A stretch of 64,000 bases of DNA from Wenjunlia vitaminophila DSM 41686 (GCF_000380165.1 NZ_KB904724.1:257-64256); one strand, 5' to 3'; shown: positions 47,062-56,739, counted from the stretch's first letter. A program made the numbers and translations. Notes: a model not told the origin generated them from the sequence alone.

Positions 47062-48078
47062 ATGCTCAGCGAACGCAGGCTTGAGGTGCTCCGCGCCATT
47101 GTCCAGGACTATGTGGGCACGGAGGAGCCGGTGGGTTCCAAGGCACTCACCGAGCGTCACAACTTGGGAGTGTCTCCCGCGACGGTCCGCAACGACATGG
47201 CGGCGCTCGAGGAGGACGGCTTCATCCATCAGCCGCACACCAGTGCGGGACGCATCCCCACCGACAAGGGCTACCGGCTGTTCGTGGACCGGTTGGCCGG
47301 GGTCAAGCCGATGTCCGGGGCGGAGCGCCGGGCCATCCACAACTTCCTCGGCGGAGCGGTGGACCTGGACGACGTGATCGCCCGCACGGTCCGCCTGCTG
47401 GCCCAGCTCACCCGGCAGGTCGCCGTCGTCCAGTACCCGTCGCTCACCAGGTCCACGGTGCGCCACGTGGAGCTGCTCGCGCTGGCCCCGGCCCGGTTGA
47501 TGCTGGTGCTGATCACCGACACCGGTCGGGTGGAGCAGCGCATGGTGGACTGCCCCTCCCTCGTGGGGGAGGTGGCCCTCGCCGACCTCCGGGCCCGGTT
47601 GAACAGCCGGGTCGCCGGCCGCCGGTTCACCGACGTGCCTCAGCTCCTCCAGGACCTGCCGGAGGCCTTCGAGCAGGATGACCGGCCCATGGTCACCATG
47701 GTCCTGGCCACGCTCCTGGAGACCCTGGGGGAGGAGACCGAGGAGCGGCTGATGATCGGCGGCACCGCGAACCTCACCCGGTTCGTCCACGACTTCCCGA
47801 TGACCATCCGCCCGGTGCTCGAAGCCCTGGAGGAACAGGTCGTGCTGCTGAAGTTGCTGGGCGAGGCAAAAGACTCCGGAGTAACCGTACGAATCGGTCA
47901 TGAGAACGCTCATGAGGGACTGAACTCCACCTCCGTCGTGTCGGTCGGCTACGGTTCGGGCGACGAGGCGGTTGCGAAACTCGGCGTGGTCGGCCCGACC
48001 CGCATGGATTACCCCGGAACGATGGGAGCGGTACGCGCAGTGGCACGTTACGTCGGACAGATCCTGGCGGAGTCGTAA
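47062..48078 (+). CDS. hrcA: heat-inducible transcriptional repressor HrcA
   Basis: A 338-residue repressor of heat-shock genes. [29 protein letters not shown] and the wing [35 protein letters not shown] form the winged-helix domain; [13 protein letters not shown] is in the C-terminal domain. ATG 47062 follows GGAGG by eight bases. A CIRCE element lies just upstream. It is followed without any gap by dnaJ. Confidence 0.97.
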   Translation: MLSERRLEVLRAIVQDYVGTEEPVGSKALTERHNLGVSPATVRNDMAALEEDGFIHQPHTSAGRIPTDKGYRLFVDRLAGVKPMSGAERRAIHNFLGGAVDLDDVIARTVRLLAQLTRQVAVVQYPSLTRSTVRHVELLALAPARLMLVLITDTGRVEQRMVDCPSLVGEVALADLRARLNSRVAGRRFTDVPQLLQDLPEAFEQDDRPMVTMVLATLLETLGEETEERLMIGGTANLTRFVHDFPMTIRPVLEALEEQVVLLKLLGEAKDSGVTVRIGHENAHEGLNSTSVVSVGYGSGDEAVAKLGVVGPTRMDYPGTMGAVRAVARYVGQILAES

Positions 48079-49218
48079 GTGGCCACGGACTACTACGCGG
48101 TCCTGGGGGTTCGCCGTGACGCGAGCCAGGACGAGATCAAGAAGGCGTTTCGTCGACTTGCCCGGGAGCTCCACCCGGACGTCAATCCGGACCCGAAGAC
48201 CCAGGAGCGGTTCAAGGAGATCAACGCCGCCTACGAGGTGCTCTCGGACCCGCAGAAGAAGCAGGTCTACGACCTCGGCGGGGACCCGCTGTCCAACACG
48301 GCCGGCGCCGGCGGAGCCGGAGGCTTCGGCGGCGCCGGGTTCGGCGGCTTCAGCGACATCATGGACGCGTTCTTCGGGACGACGTCCCAGCGCGGCCCCC
48401 GCTCCCGGACCCGCCGCGGCCAGGACGCGATGATCCGCCTCGAGGTGGAGCTGGACGAGGCCGCTTTCGGCACCACCAAGGACATCCAGGTGGACACCGC
48501 GGTGGTCTGCGGCACCTGCGAGGGCGAGGGCGCGGCGCCGGGCACCTCGGCGCAGACCTGCGACATGTGCCGGGGCCGCGGGGAGGTCAGCCAGGTCACC
48601 CGCTCGTTCCTCGGCCAGGTCATGACCTCGCGTCCGTGCCCCCAGTGCCAGGGCTTCGGCACGGTGGTCCCCACCCCGTGCCCGGAGTGCGCGGGCGACG
48701 GCCGGGTCCGCTCCCGCAGGACCCTGACGGTGAAGATCCCGCCGGGCGTGGACAACGGCACCCGCATCCAGCTCGCCGGCAGCGGCGAGGTCGGCCCGGG
48801 CGGAGGCCCCGCCGGTGACCTCTACGTGGAGATCGCCGAGCGCCCGCACCCGGTGTTCCAGCGGCGCGGTGACGACCTGCACTGCACGGTGACGCTGCCG
48901 ATGACCGCGGCCGCCCTGGGCACCAAGGTGCCGCTGGAGACCCTGGACGGGATGGAGGAGGTGGACATCCGCCCCGGCACCCAGTCCGGGCAGTCCATCC
49001 CCCTGCACCAGCGCGGCATCACCCACCTGCGGGGCGGCGGTCGCGGCGACCTCATCGTGCACGTCGAGGTGCAGACGCCGAACAACATCGACCCCGAGCA
49101 GGAGGAGCTGATCCGTCGGCTGGCCAAGCTCCGCGGCGAGGAGAGGGCAGCGGGCCAGTTCGCCCCGGGCCAACAGGGGCTGTTCTCCCGGCTGAAGGAC
49201 GCGTTCAACGGCCGCTGA
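48079..49218 (+). CDS. dnaJ: molecular chaperone DnaJ (second copy type)
   Basis: A 379-residue type I DnaJ, co-chaperone of DnaK. J domain with HPD (ARELHPDVNPDPKT) at residues 4-65, Gly/Phe-rich segment (GGAGGFGGAGFGGFSDIMDAFFG), four zinc motifs (CGTCEGEG, CDMCRGRG, CPQCQGFG, CPECAGDG) and the C-terminal substrate domains. The GTG start immediately follows the hrcA stop, with no spacer, so the two are translated together. This hrcA-linked DnaJ is the one usually called DnaJ2 in actinobacteria, distinct from that in the dnaK operon. Confidence 0.97.
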   Translation: MATDYYAVLGVRRDASQDEIKKAFRRLARELHPDVNPDPKTQERFKEINAAYEVLSDPQKKQVYDLGGDPLSNTAGAGGAGGFGGAGFGGFSDIMDAFFGTTSQRGPRSRTRRGQDAMIRLEVELDEAAFGTTKDIQVDTAVVCGTCEGEGAAPGTSAQTCDMCRGRGEVSQVTRSFLGQVMTSRPCPQCQGFGTVVPTPCPECAGDGRVRSRRTLTVKIPPGVDNGTRIQLAGSGEVGPGGGPAGDLYVEIAERPHPVFQRRGDDLHCTVTLPMTAAALGTKVPLETLDGMEEVDIRPGTQSGQSIPLHQRGITHLRGGGRGDLIVHVEVQTPNNIDPEQEELIRRLAKLRGEERAAGQFAPGQQGLFSRLKDAFNGR

Positions 49219-49239
49219 CCCCCGGACGGGGGGCCGTGA

Positions 49240-49245
49240 CACCAT
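49240..49245 (+). promoter_or_regulatory. possible -10 box of the nitronate monooxygenase gene
   Basis: CACCAT, seven bases, then ATG 49253. It supports the second of two in-frame ATGs. Confidence 0.3.
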
Positions 49246-49252
49246 GGGCCAC

Positions 49253-50311
49253 ATGGTCGAATTCCTCGGTCTGGCAGCCCATCCGGTCGTCCAGGCGCCC
49301 ATGGCCGGCGGGGTCTCCGGCCCGGAGCTGGCCGCCGCAACCTCCCGCGCCGGTGGTCTCGGCTTCCTGGCGGCGGGCTACAAGACCCCCGAGGCGATGG
49401 CGGCGGAGATCGAGCGACTGCGCCAGCTCACCGGGCGGCCCTTCGGCGTGAACCTCTTCCTGCCGCAGCCGGGCAACGCCGACCCCGCAGCGGTCACCGC
49501 CTACCGTGACCGGCTCGACGGCGAGGCCACCCGGTACCGAGCCGCGCTCGGTGACCCCGGCCAACCGGCCGACGACGGCTACCAGGCCAAGGTGGCGGTG
49601 CTGGTGCGCGACCCGGTGCCGGTGGTCAGCTTCACCTTCGGCTGCCCCTCCGCCCGGACCCTGGAGTCGCTGCGCCGCGTCGGCACGGTCACGGTCGTCA
49701 CCGTGACCACCCCCGCCGAGGCGGTGGCCGCCGAGCGGGCGGGAGCCGACGCGGTCTGCGCACAGGGCGTGGAAGCGGGCGGCCACCAGGGGACGCACCA
49801 CGACGACGCGGGGCGGGACGGCGCCGGCCTGGGACTGCTGGCGCTGCTCGCCCTGGTCCGGGACGCCGTGACCCTCCCGGTGATCGCCGCGGGCGGGCTG
49901 ATGCGGGGCGGGCAGATCGCCGCGGTGCTGGCCGCGGGGGCGAGCGCCGCCCAGCTCGGCACCGCGTTCCTGGCCTGCCCTGAGTCCGGGGCGCACCCCC
50001 TGCACAAGGCCGCGCTGACCGACCCGGGTTTCCCCCACACCGAGCTGACCCGGGCCTTCTCCGGGCGGCCGGCGCGGGGCCTGGTCAACCGCTTCCTGCG
50101 CGAGCACGGCCGGCGGGCGCCCGCCGCCTACCCGCAGGTGCACCACGTCATCGCGCCGCTGCGCAGGGCCGCCGCCGAGGCGGGGGACCCCCAGGCGATG
50201 GCGCTGTGGGCCGGCCAGGGCCACCGGCTGGCCCGCGACCTGCCGGCCGGGGAACTGGTGGGGACCCTGGTCGAGGAGATCGCCGCGGCCCGCAGGGGGT
50301 GGGACCGCTGA
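49253..50311 (+). CDS. nitronate monooxygenase-like FMN protein
   Basis: A 352-residue TIM-barrel flavoprotein of the nitropropane dioxygenase/nitronate monooxygenase family. HPVVQAPMAGGVSGPELAAATSRAGGLGFLAAGY is the typical opening; GADAVCAQGVEAGGHQGTH contains the conserved catalytic histidine region; PVIAAGGLMRGGQIAAVLAAGASAAQLGTAFL binds the FMN phosphate. ATG 49253 gives the usual short N-terminus; ATG 49244 would add three residues. The stop overlaps the following rsmE start region, so the two are probably co-transcribed. Confidence 0.9.
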   Translation: MVEFLGLAAHPVVQAPMAGGVSGPELAAATSRAGGLGFLAAGYKTPEAMAAEIERLRQLTGRPFGVNLFLPQPGNADPAAVTAYRDRLDGEATRYRAALGDPGQPADDGYQAKVAVLVRDPVPVVSFTFGCPSARTLESLRRVGTVTVVTVTTPAEAVAAERAGADAVCAQGVEAGGHQGTHHDDAGRDGAGLGLLALLALVRDAVTLPVIAAGGLMRGGQIAAVLAAGASAAQLGTAFLACPESGAHPLHKAALTDPGFPHTELTRAFSGRPARGLVNRFLREHGRRAPAAYPQVHHVIAPLRRAAAEAGDPQAMALWAGQGHRLARDLPAGELVGTLVEEIAAARRGWDR

Positions 50312-51057
50312 GCGCCCCGGTCTTCCTGGTCCCCACGGAACGACTGGCCGCCGCGGGGCCCGGGGACACGCTGCTGGTGGACGGCGCGGAGGGACGGCAC
50401 GCCGTCTCGGTGCGTCGGCTCCGGGTGGGGGAGGAGGTCGTGCTCACCGACGGCGCGGGCAACGGCGCCAGGACCCGGGTCGCCGCCGTCGAGGGCAAGG
50501 ACACCCTGCACGCCGTCGTGCTCGAGCGGACAGCCGAGCCCGAGGCACCGCTGCGCCTGACCGTGGTCCAGGCCCTGCCCAAGGGGGACCGTGGGGAACT
50601 GGCGGTGGAGACCATGACCGAGGTCGGGGTGGACGCCGTCGTGCCCTGGTCGGCGTCCAGGTGCGTCACCCAGTGGCGGGGGGAGCGGGCGGCCAAGTCG
50701 CTCGCCCGCTGGCGCGCCTCCGCCCGCGAGGCCGGCAAGCAGGCCCGCAGGCTCCGGTTCCCAACGGTGCACGAGCTGATGACGACGGATCAGGTTTCCG
50801 AGCTGTTGGCCACCGCCGACCTCGGGGTGGTCCTGCACGAGGAGGGCGCCGCCCCCCTGGCCACCGCCCCCCTGCCGGCGCGGGGCTCGATCGTGCTGGT
50901 GGTGGGCCCCGAGGGCGGGCTGACGGAGGAGGAGGTCGCGACGTTCGCCGCGGCCGGGGCCCGTCCCCACCGCCTCGGACCCAGCGTGCTGCGCACCTCC
51001 ACGGCCGGGGTGGCCGCCGCCGCCTCGGTGTTCACCCGTACGGGACGGTGGGCCTGA
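50299..51057 (+). CDS. rsmE: 16S rRNA (uracil(1498)-N(3))-methyltransferase
   Basis: Methylates N3 of U1498 in 16S rRNA. A 252-residue SPOUT enzyme: EGRHAVSVRRLRVGEEV in the N-terminal domain, ALPKGDRGELAVETMTEVGVDAVVPW, RWRASAREAGKQARR, and the SAM knot VVGPEGGLTEEEV with LGPSVLRTSTAG. The start is uncertain. GTG 50299 overlaps the previous gene by 13 bases; the family-typical N-terminus SAPVFLVP would begin at CTG 50308, overlapping the upstream stop as CTGA. The DnaJ-NMO-RsmE order is conserved in Streptomyces. Confidence 0.93.
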   Translation: MGPLSAPVFLVPTERLAAAGPGDTLLVDGAEGRHAVSVRRLRVGEEVVLTDGAGNGARTRVAAVEGKDTLHAVVLERTAEPEAPLRLTVVQALPKGDRGELAVETMTEVGVDAVVPWSASRCVTQWRGERAAKSLARWRASAREAGKQARRLRFPTVHELMTTDQVSELLATADLGVVLHEEGAAPLATAPLPARGSIVLVVGPEGGLTEEEVATFAAAGARPHRLGPSVLRTSTAGVAAAASVFTRTGRWA

Positions 51058-51168
51058 TCCCCCATAGCGGCCCCGGGATGACGGTCCGTCGCAAGGTGTA
51101 GACCCGTCACCACCCGGTCCTGCCCGTGCCCGATGCGCCTCCAGGACCTGGTCGGCACGCTGAAGGAC

Positions 51169-51546
51169 ATGGGAGCACACAGATGGATGGCAGTGTCGCT
51201 GACCGGACTCCTCGTCGCCTTCGGGCCGGCCCTGGTCGCCTGTGACGAGGCCGAGGAGGAACTCACCGAGGCAGCGGTGGAGCTCGCCGTGGACAAGCTC
51301 GGCTCGGACCGGCTGCGGGACGCCGGGGTCGAACTCGACGGGATGGACTGCGACACCTCCCACCAGGACGCCGAGGACCGGGTCTCGGTGGTCTGCACCG
51401 GGGAGACCGACGACAACCGGAAGATCAGGATCACCGGCACGGTGAGCGACGAGGGCGGCGACTGCGTCCGCGGCGCCCTCAAGGCGGTGGTGGGCACCCG
51501 CACGGTCTTCGACCTCAACGCCCTCGGCGACTGCGCCACCCACTAG
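51169..51546 (+). CDS. small secreted lipoprotein, DUF4333-like
   Basis: A 125-residue protein with a signal peptide (MGAHRWMAVSLTGLLVAF) ending in a lipobox-like ALVAC, so the cysteine would be lipidated. The mature part of about 100 residues has three more cysteines and a VSVVCTGETDDNRKIRITGTV pattern, resembling small DUF4333 domains. The frame is open from ATG 51133, but that adds 12 residues before the basic start of the signal peptide; ATG 51169 or 51187 is more plausible. Function unknown. Confidence 0.6.
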   Translation: MGAHRWMAVSLTGLLVAFGPALVACDEAEEELTEAAVELAVDKLGSDRLRDAGVELDGMDCDTSHQDAEDRVSVVCTGETDDNRKIRITGTVSDEGGDCVRGALKAVVGTRTVFDLNALGDCATH

Positions 51547-51555
51547 CCCCGCCCA

Positions 51556-52115
51556 GCGACACCATGCGGCCGGCGCCGCGGACCGCGCCCCTGCCAAGTG
51601 ACGAGGCCCGGCGGCCGAGGGCTCCCACATCATGCGGCTGGCGCCGCGCGGGGGGAGCGGGCTGAGGAGCGCCGGCAGGGGCTCCCCAAAGGCGGCCGGC
51701 GGCGAGCGAACCCCAGCAAGGCGCCGCAGTGTCGTGCACCCCCACCCCGGCGTCGCGGAGACGTGAGCGAGCCGCAGTGACACCATGCGGCTGGCGCCGC
51801 GGACCGCGCCCCTGCCGAAGAGACGAAGAGAAGGTCGCGAGGAACGAGCGACCGCACGACGAGGAACGCCGGCAGGGGCACCCGAAAGCGGCCGGCGGCG
51901 AGCGAACCCAAAAAGAGGCGCCGCAGTGTCGTGCACCCGCACCCCGGCGACGCGTAGACGTGAGCGAGCCAAAGGCCGCTGCCCCTGCCAAGAGACGAGG
52001 AGCAGGTCGCGAGGAACGAGCGGCCGCACGACGAGGAGCGCCGGCAGGGGCTCCGTAAGCGGCCGGCGGCGAGCGAACACAAAAGGAGAGCCCCCGGCGG
52101 CGAGCGAACACCGAA
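51556..52115. repeat. array of degenerate ~195-bp repeats with conserved stems
   Basis: About two and a half imperfect tandem units (B boxes at 51664, 51859 and 52029; C boxes at 51721 and 51919). Each unit keeps an outer stem GCCCCTGCC/GGCAGGGGC: 51587-51595 with 51674-51682; 51808-51817 with 51870-51879; 51981-51989 with 52043-52051. Two units also keep an inner hairpin GGTCGC-N9-GCGACC (51833-51853), which becomes GCGGCC (52005-52025) through a G-U pair. The motif GGCGGCGAGCGAAC recurs four times. Frames open on both strands here look spurious. No gene is supported in this 580-base gap. Confidence 0.8.
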
Positions 52116-52117
52116 TA

Positions 52118-52123
52118 TAAGGT
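52118..52123 (+). promoter_or_regulatory. -10 box of the tricorn-like protease gene
   Basis: TAAGGT in an AT-rich patch, six bases before the GTG start at 52130, just after the repeat array. Confidence 0.5.
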
Positions 52124-52129
52124 ATCCGG

Positions 52130-55100
52130 GTGACTCACTCTCGTTACCTCCGCTATCCGCATCTGCACGGCAGCCTGCTGACGTTCACCGCCGAGGACGA
52201 CGTGTGGATCGCTCCGCTCGACGGGGGCCGTGCCTGGCGGGTGAGCGCGGACAACATGCCGGTCGACCACCCGAGGTTCTCCCCGGACGGGGCGCGGATC
52301 GCCTGGACTTCCACCCGGGACGGCGCACCCGAGGTGCACGTGGCCCCGGTGGAGGGTGGGCCTGCGACGCGGCTGACGCACTGGGGGGGCTACCAGACCT
52401 CGGTGCGCGGCTGGGCCTCGGAAACCGAGGTGCTGGCGCTCACCGCGGCCGGGCAGGCCTCCACCCGTCGCACGTGGGCGCACGCCGTTCCGCTCGACGG
52501 CGGCCCGGCGCGCCGGTTGCCGCACGGACCGGTCGGTGACGTCGCCTACGGCCCGGGCGGCGCCACCTTGCTGCTTTCGGCCACGATGGGGCGGGAGGCC
52601 GCGTACTGGAAGCGCTACCGGGGCGGGACCGCGGGCAAGCTGTGGATCGACCGGGAGGGGGACGGGGAGTTCGTCCGGCTCCACCAGGACCTCGACGGCA
52701 ACATCGAGTGCGCGCTGTGGGTGGGTGACCGGATCGCCTTCCTCAGCGACCACGAGGGCGTGGGCGCGCTCTACTCCAGTCTTCCCGACGGGTCCGATCT
52801 GCGCCGGCACTCCCCGGTCGACGGCTTCTACGCCCGGCACGCCGCCACCGACGGCTCCCGTGTGGTCTACGCCAGCGGGGGCGGGCTGTGGCTGGTCGAG
52901 GACCTGGCGGGTGCCGCTCCGCGGCGTCTGGACCCGAGGACCGGGGGGTCCCGGGTGGACCTGACCCCGTACCCGGTGCGCCCCAACCGGTACCTCGGCG
53001 GGGTGGCCCCGGACCGGACGGGCCGGGGGAGCGCGGTCGAGGTCCGCGGAACCGTGCACTGGGTGACCCACCGGGAGGGCCCGGCCCGGGTCCTGACGGA
53101 CCGGCCGGAGGTGCGCGCCCGGCTGCCGCGGGTGCTCGGGGACCAGGTGGTGTGGGTGACGGACGCGGAGGGCGCGGACGCGCTGGAGTTCGCCCCGAGC
53201 ACCGGCACCGTGCCGGGGTCCACTCCGCGGCGGCTGGCTGCCGGGCAGCTCGGCAGGGTGCTCGACCTGGCCGTCTCACCGGACGGCCACCGCATCGCGG
53301 TCGCCTCCCACGACGGACGGGTGCTGCTGGTCGAGGCGCAGACCGGCGAGGTGCGGGAGGTGGCGCGGAGCGAGTACGGCGACGCCGACGGGCTGGTCTT
53401 CTCGCCGGACTCCAACTGGCTGGCCTGGTCCCACCCAGGCCCGGAGCCGCTGCGCCAGGTGAGGTTGGCCAATGTGACGGACCTGTCCGTGGCGGACGCC
53501 ACTCCGCTGCGGTTCAGGGACTTCTCCCCGGCGTTCACCCTGGACGGGAAGCACCTCGCCTTCTTGTCGGAACGCAGCTTCGACCCGGTCTACGACACGC
53601 ACGCCTTCGACTTGTCGTTCCCGGCCGGCTGCCGTCCGTACCTGATCACGCTGGCGGCGGCCACCCCGTCCCCGTTCGGTCCGCAGCGGCACGGCCGACC
53701 GGCGGACAGCTCGGACAAGAGCGACGACGAGAACCGTGAGGGCTCCAGGGGCGAGGGCGAGGAATCGACCCCGATGACCCGGGTCGACCTCGAAGGGCTG
53801 GCTGACCGGATAGTGCCGTTCCCGGTCCAGGCCGACCGCTACTCTTCCCTGCGCGCGGCCAAGGGCGGGGTGCTGTGGCTGTGTCATCCGCTCCAGGGCG
53901 TGCTGGGAGCGAGCCTGGCCACCCCCGACGCGGAACCCCCGGGGCCGGCCCTCGAGGTGTTCGACCTCACCACCCACCGCCTGGAGGAGCTCGCCGACGA
54001 CGTGGTGGACTACGCGGTCACCGGGGACGGCTCCCGGTTGCTGCTGGTCCAGGACGGCAAACTGCGGGTGGTGCCGTCCGACCGCAAGCCGTCCGACGCC
54101 GACGACAAGGTCACCGTGGACCTCTCCCGGGTGAGGGTCACCGTGCGCCCGGTCCGCGAGTGGCGACAGATGTTCGACGAGACCGGCCGGCTGATGCGGG
54201 ACAACTTCTGGCGTCCTGACCTCGGCGGCGTGGACTGGGACGGGGTCCTGGACCGGTACCGGCCCCTGCTCGACCTGCTGTCCACCCACGACGACCTGGT
54301 GGACCTGCTCTGGGAGGTCCAGGGCGAGCTGGGCACCTCGCACGCCTACGTGGTGGCCCACCGGGGTCGGGCGAGCGCGCTGTGGAGGCAGGGGCTGCTC
54401 GGCGCGGACCTGGAACGCGACCAGGACGGCGTGTGGCGCGTCGCCAGGGTCCTGCCCTCGGAGAGCTCCGACCCCAAGGCCCGTTCCCCGCTGACCGCGC
54501 CGGGTGTCTCGGTGCGGGCCGGGGACGCGCTGCTGGCCGTGGACGGCCGCCCGGTCGATCCGGCCACCGGTCCTGGACCGCTGCTGGTGGGGACCGCGGG
54601 CACCCCCGTGGAGCTCACCGTGGGCCCTGCCGACGGCGGGGACCCGCGCCACGTGGTGGTGGTGCCGGTGGCCGACGAGGAGCCGCTGCGCTACCACGAC
54701 TGGGTAGCCGGCCGCCGCGCCTACGTCCACCAGCGGTCGGACGGCCGGATCGGTTACCTGCACGTTCCGGACATGGTCGGCTCGGGCTGGGCGCAGCTCC
54801 ACCGCGACCTGCGGGTGGAGGTGGCCAGGGAGGGTCTGGTGGTGGACGTCAGGGAGAACCGGGGCGGCCACACCTCGCAGTTGGTCATCGAGAAGCTGGC
54901 CCGTCGGATCGTCGGCTGGGACGTGCCGCGTGGCATGCGGCCGTCGAGCTACCCGCTGGACGCCCCGCGCGGGCCGATCGTGGCGGTGGCCGACGAGTTC
55001 TCCGGCTCGGACGGTGACATGGTCAACGCGGCGATCCAGGCGCTGGGCCTCGGTCCGGTGGTGGGGGTGCGCACCTGGGGCGGGGTGATCGGGATCGACT

Positions 55101-55339
55101 CCCGCTACTCCCTGGTGGACGGCACCGGCGTGACCCAGCCGAAGTACAGCACCTGGCTGGAGGGCTACGGCTGGGACGTGGAGAACCACGGCGTGGACCC
55201 GGACGTCGAGGTGGTGTGCACCCCGCAGGACTACGCGGCCGGGCGTGACCCGCAGCTCGACAAGGCGATCGAACTGGCCCTGGAGACCCTGGCGAGGCAG
55301 CCCGCCGCGGCCCCGCCCGAACTGCCGGAGCTCGGGTGA
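52130..55339 (+). CDS. tricorn-like S41 family peptidase
   Basis: A 1069-residue cytosolic protease related to tricorn core protease, which degrades oligopeptides released by the proteasome. The N-terminal half (1-560) is a beta-propeller pair with WD/PD40-like repeats (FSPDGARIAW, SPDGHRIAV, FSPDSNWLAW). A charged linker follows at about 525-550, then a PDZ-like domain and the S41 catalytic domain. The tricorn tetrad is visible: S737-H738 in LGTSHAY, nucleophile S960 in DEFSGSDGDM, and E1018 in ENHGVDPD. No signal peptide. The GTG has no Shine-Dalgarno but lies six bases after TAAGGT. The gene stands alone downstream of the repeat array. Confidence 0.92.
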   Translation: MTHSRYLRYPHLHGSLLTFTAEDDVWIAPLDGGRAWRVSADNMPVDHPRFSPDGARIAWTSTRDGAPEVHVAPVEGGPATRLTHWGGYQTSVRGWASETEVLALTAAGQASTRRTWAHAVPLDGGPARRLPHGPVGDVAYGPGGATLLLSATMGREAAYWKRYRGGTAGKLWIDREGDGEFVRLHQDLDGNIECALWVGDRIAFLSDHEGVGALYSSLPDGSDLRRHSPVDGFYARHAATDGSRVVYASGGGLWLVEDLAGAAPRRLDPRTGGSRVDLTPYPVRPNRYLGGVAPDRTGRGSAVEVRGTVHWVTHREGPARVLTDRPEVRARLPRVLGDQVVWVTDAEGADALEFAPSTGTVPGSTPRRLAAGQLGRVLDLAVSPDGHRIAVASHDGRVLLVEAQTGEVREVARSEYGDADGLVFSPDSNWLAWSHPGPEPLRQVRLANVTDLSVADATPLRFRDFSPAFTLDGKHLAFLSERSFDPVYDTHAFDLSFPAGCRPYLITLAAATPSPFGPQRHGRPADSSDKSDDENREGSRGEGEESTPMTRVDLEGLADRIVPFPVQADRYSSLRAAKGGVLWLCHPLQGVLGASLATPDAEPPGPALEVFDLTTHRLEELADDVVDYAVTGDGSRLLLVQDGKLRVVPSDRKPSDADDKVTVDLSRVRVTVRPVREWRQMFDETGRLMRDNFWRPDLGGVDWDGVLDRYRPLLDLLSTHDDLVDLLWEVQGELGTSHAYVVAHRGRASALWRQGLLGADLERDQDGVWRVARVLPSESSDPKARSPLTAPGVSVRAGDALLAVDGRPVDPATGPGPLLVGTAGTPVELTVGPADGGDPRHVVVVPVADEEPLRYHDWVAGRRAYVHQRSDGRIGYLHVPDMVGSGWAQLHRDLRVEVAREGLVVDVRENRGGHTSQLVIEKLARRIVGWDVPRGMRPSSYPLDAPRGPIVAVADEFSGSDGDMVNAAIQALGLGPVVGVRTWGGVIGIDSRYSLVDGTGVTQPKYSTWLEGYGWDVENHGVDPDVEVVCTPQDYAAGRDPQLDKAIELALETLARQPAAAPPELPELG

Positions 55340-55387
55340 CCCGGCACCGTTACCATCCACCGTCGGCGTTGAGAGGGAGTGTTGTCC

Positions 55388-55747
55388 GTGGCCGGTGAGA
55401 GGCAGCCGGACTGTCTGTTCTGCAAGATCGTTTCAGGAGAGGTGCCGGCGACGGTGGTCCGGGAGACCGAGACCACCGTGGCGTTCCGCGACATAAACCC
55501 GCAGGCACCGACCCACGTCCTGGTCATCCCCAAGGTCCACTACCCGGACGCGGCCACCCTGGCAGCCGCCGAGCCGGGAGTGGCGGCGGACGTGCTCCGG
55601 GAGGCCGGTGCGGTCGCCGACGACGAGAAGCTGGACTCCAGCGGCTACCGGATCGTCCTCAACACCGGCAGCGGGGCCGGGCAGACCGTGTTCCACGCGC
55701 ACGCCCACGTGCTCGGGGGCCGCGGCCTGACCTGGCCTCCCGGCTAG
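55388..55747 (+). CDS. HIT family protein (histidine triad)
   Basis: A 119-residue HINT-type nucleotide hydrolase or transferase. [18 protein letters not shown] at the start is typical, and the triad is [18 protein letters not shown] (HxHxHxx). GTG 55388 is eight bases after GGGAG; the longer frame from 55379 would place the start on the binding site. A TACCAT box upstream at about 55350 is a possible promoter. It is followed by the RNase Z gene after 20 bases. Confidence 0.93.
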   Translation: MAGERQPDCLFCKIVSGEVPATVVRETETTVAFRDINPQAPTHVLVIPKVHYPDAATLAAAEPGVAADVLREAGAVADDEKLDSSGYRIVLNTGSGAGQTVFHAHAHVLGGRGLTWPPG

Positions 55748-55767
55748 CCGCGGCACCGGCGGTCACG

Positions 55768-56739
55768 ATGCGTGAACTCGTCGTCCTGGGCACGGCGAGC
55801 CAGGTGCCCACCCGGCACCGGAACCACAACGGCTACCTGCTGCGGTGGGACGGCGAGGGCATCCTGTTCGACCCCGGTGAGGGCACCCAGCGCCAGATGC
55901 TGCTCGCCGGGGTGGCCGCCAGCGACCTCACCAGGATCTGCGTCACCCACTTCCACGGGGACCACAGCCTGGGACTCGCCGGGGTGGTGCAGCGGCTGAG
56001 CCTCGACCGGGTGCCGCACCCGGTCACCGCGCACTACCCGGCGACCGGGCAGGTGTTCTTCGACCGGCTGCTCCACGCCACGGCCTACCACCAGGTCGCG
56101 GAGGTGCGCGGCGCCCCGGTGCACCAGGAGGGGCTGCTCGAGGACACCGGGGCGTTCACCCTGTGGGCGCGCCGGCTGGACCATCCGGTGGACTCCTTCG
56201 GCTACCGGATCGTCGAGCCGGACGGCCGCCGGATGCTCCCGGAGGCGCTGGCCGCCCACGGCCTCGCCGGCCCGGCGGTCGGGCGGTTGGCCAGCGCCGG
56301 CGAGGTGGTCGCACCGGACGGTCACACCGTCACCCTGGACCAGGTCAGCGCGGTCCGCCGGGGGCAGCGGTTCGCGTTCGTCATGGACACCCGGCTCTGC
56401 GACGGGGCCTTCGCCCTGGCCGAGGGCGCTGACCTGCTGGTGATCGAGTCCACGTTCCTGGAGCAGGACGCGGACCTCGCCACCGAGTACGGGCACCTGA
56501 CCGCGGCCCAGGCCGCGCGGGTGGCCGCCGAGGCGGGGGCGCGGCACCTGGTGCTCACCCACTTCTCGCAGCGTTACCCGGACCCGGCCGGGTTCCTCGC
56601 CGAGGCCCGCGCCCACTTCACCGGGCCGATCACCGTGGCGGCCGACCTGACGCGGGTGCCGCTGCCCCGCCGCCGGCCCCCCGCGGCGGGCACGTCCGCG
56701 GTACCGGGTGCCACGGGTCCGTCACGGACCGGAGCCTGA
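55768..56739 (+). CDS. rnz: ribonuclease Z
   Basis: tRNA 3'-end endonuclease needed for tRNAs without an encoded CCA, which includes both tRNA-Ala genes in this window. A 323-residue MBL-fold protein: [33 protein letters not shown], the zinc motif [38 protein letters not shown], and the C-terminal [14 protein letters not shown]. An extra Pro/Ser-rich tail of about 30 residues follows. It lies close behind the HIT gene, probably in the same transcript. Confidence 0.93.
   Translation: MRELVVLGTASQVPTRHRNHNGYLLRWDGEGILFDPGEGTQRQMLLAGVAASDLTRICVTHFHGDHSLGLAGVVQRLSLDRVPHPVTAHYPATGQVFFDRLLHATAYHQVAEVRGAPVHQEGLLEDTGAFTLWARRLDHPVDSFGYRIVEPDGRRMLPEALAAHGLAGPAVGRLASAGEVVAPDGHTVTLDQVSAVRRGQRFAFVMDTRLCDGAFALAEGADLLVIESTFLEQDADLATEYGHLTAAQAARVAAEAGARHLVLTHFSQRYPDPAGFLAEARAHFTGPITVAADLTRVPLPRRRPPAAGTSAVPGATGPSRTGA

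Noticed and set aside
46171-49302. A 1043-codon minus-strand frame covering hrcA and dnaJ
   Set aside because: Only its last 245 codons look like a protein (the metallo-hydrolase). The remainder is antisense to hrcA and dnaJ.
51556-52115. CRISPR array
   Set aside because: The repeats are long and degenerate, there are no regular unique spacers, and there are no cas genes in the window.
51515-53071. Minus-strand frames through the repeat array with repeated FARRRPL-type peptides
   Set aside because: The peptide repeats reflect the DNA repeats. There is no start signal or family, and the frame continues antisense into the protease gene.
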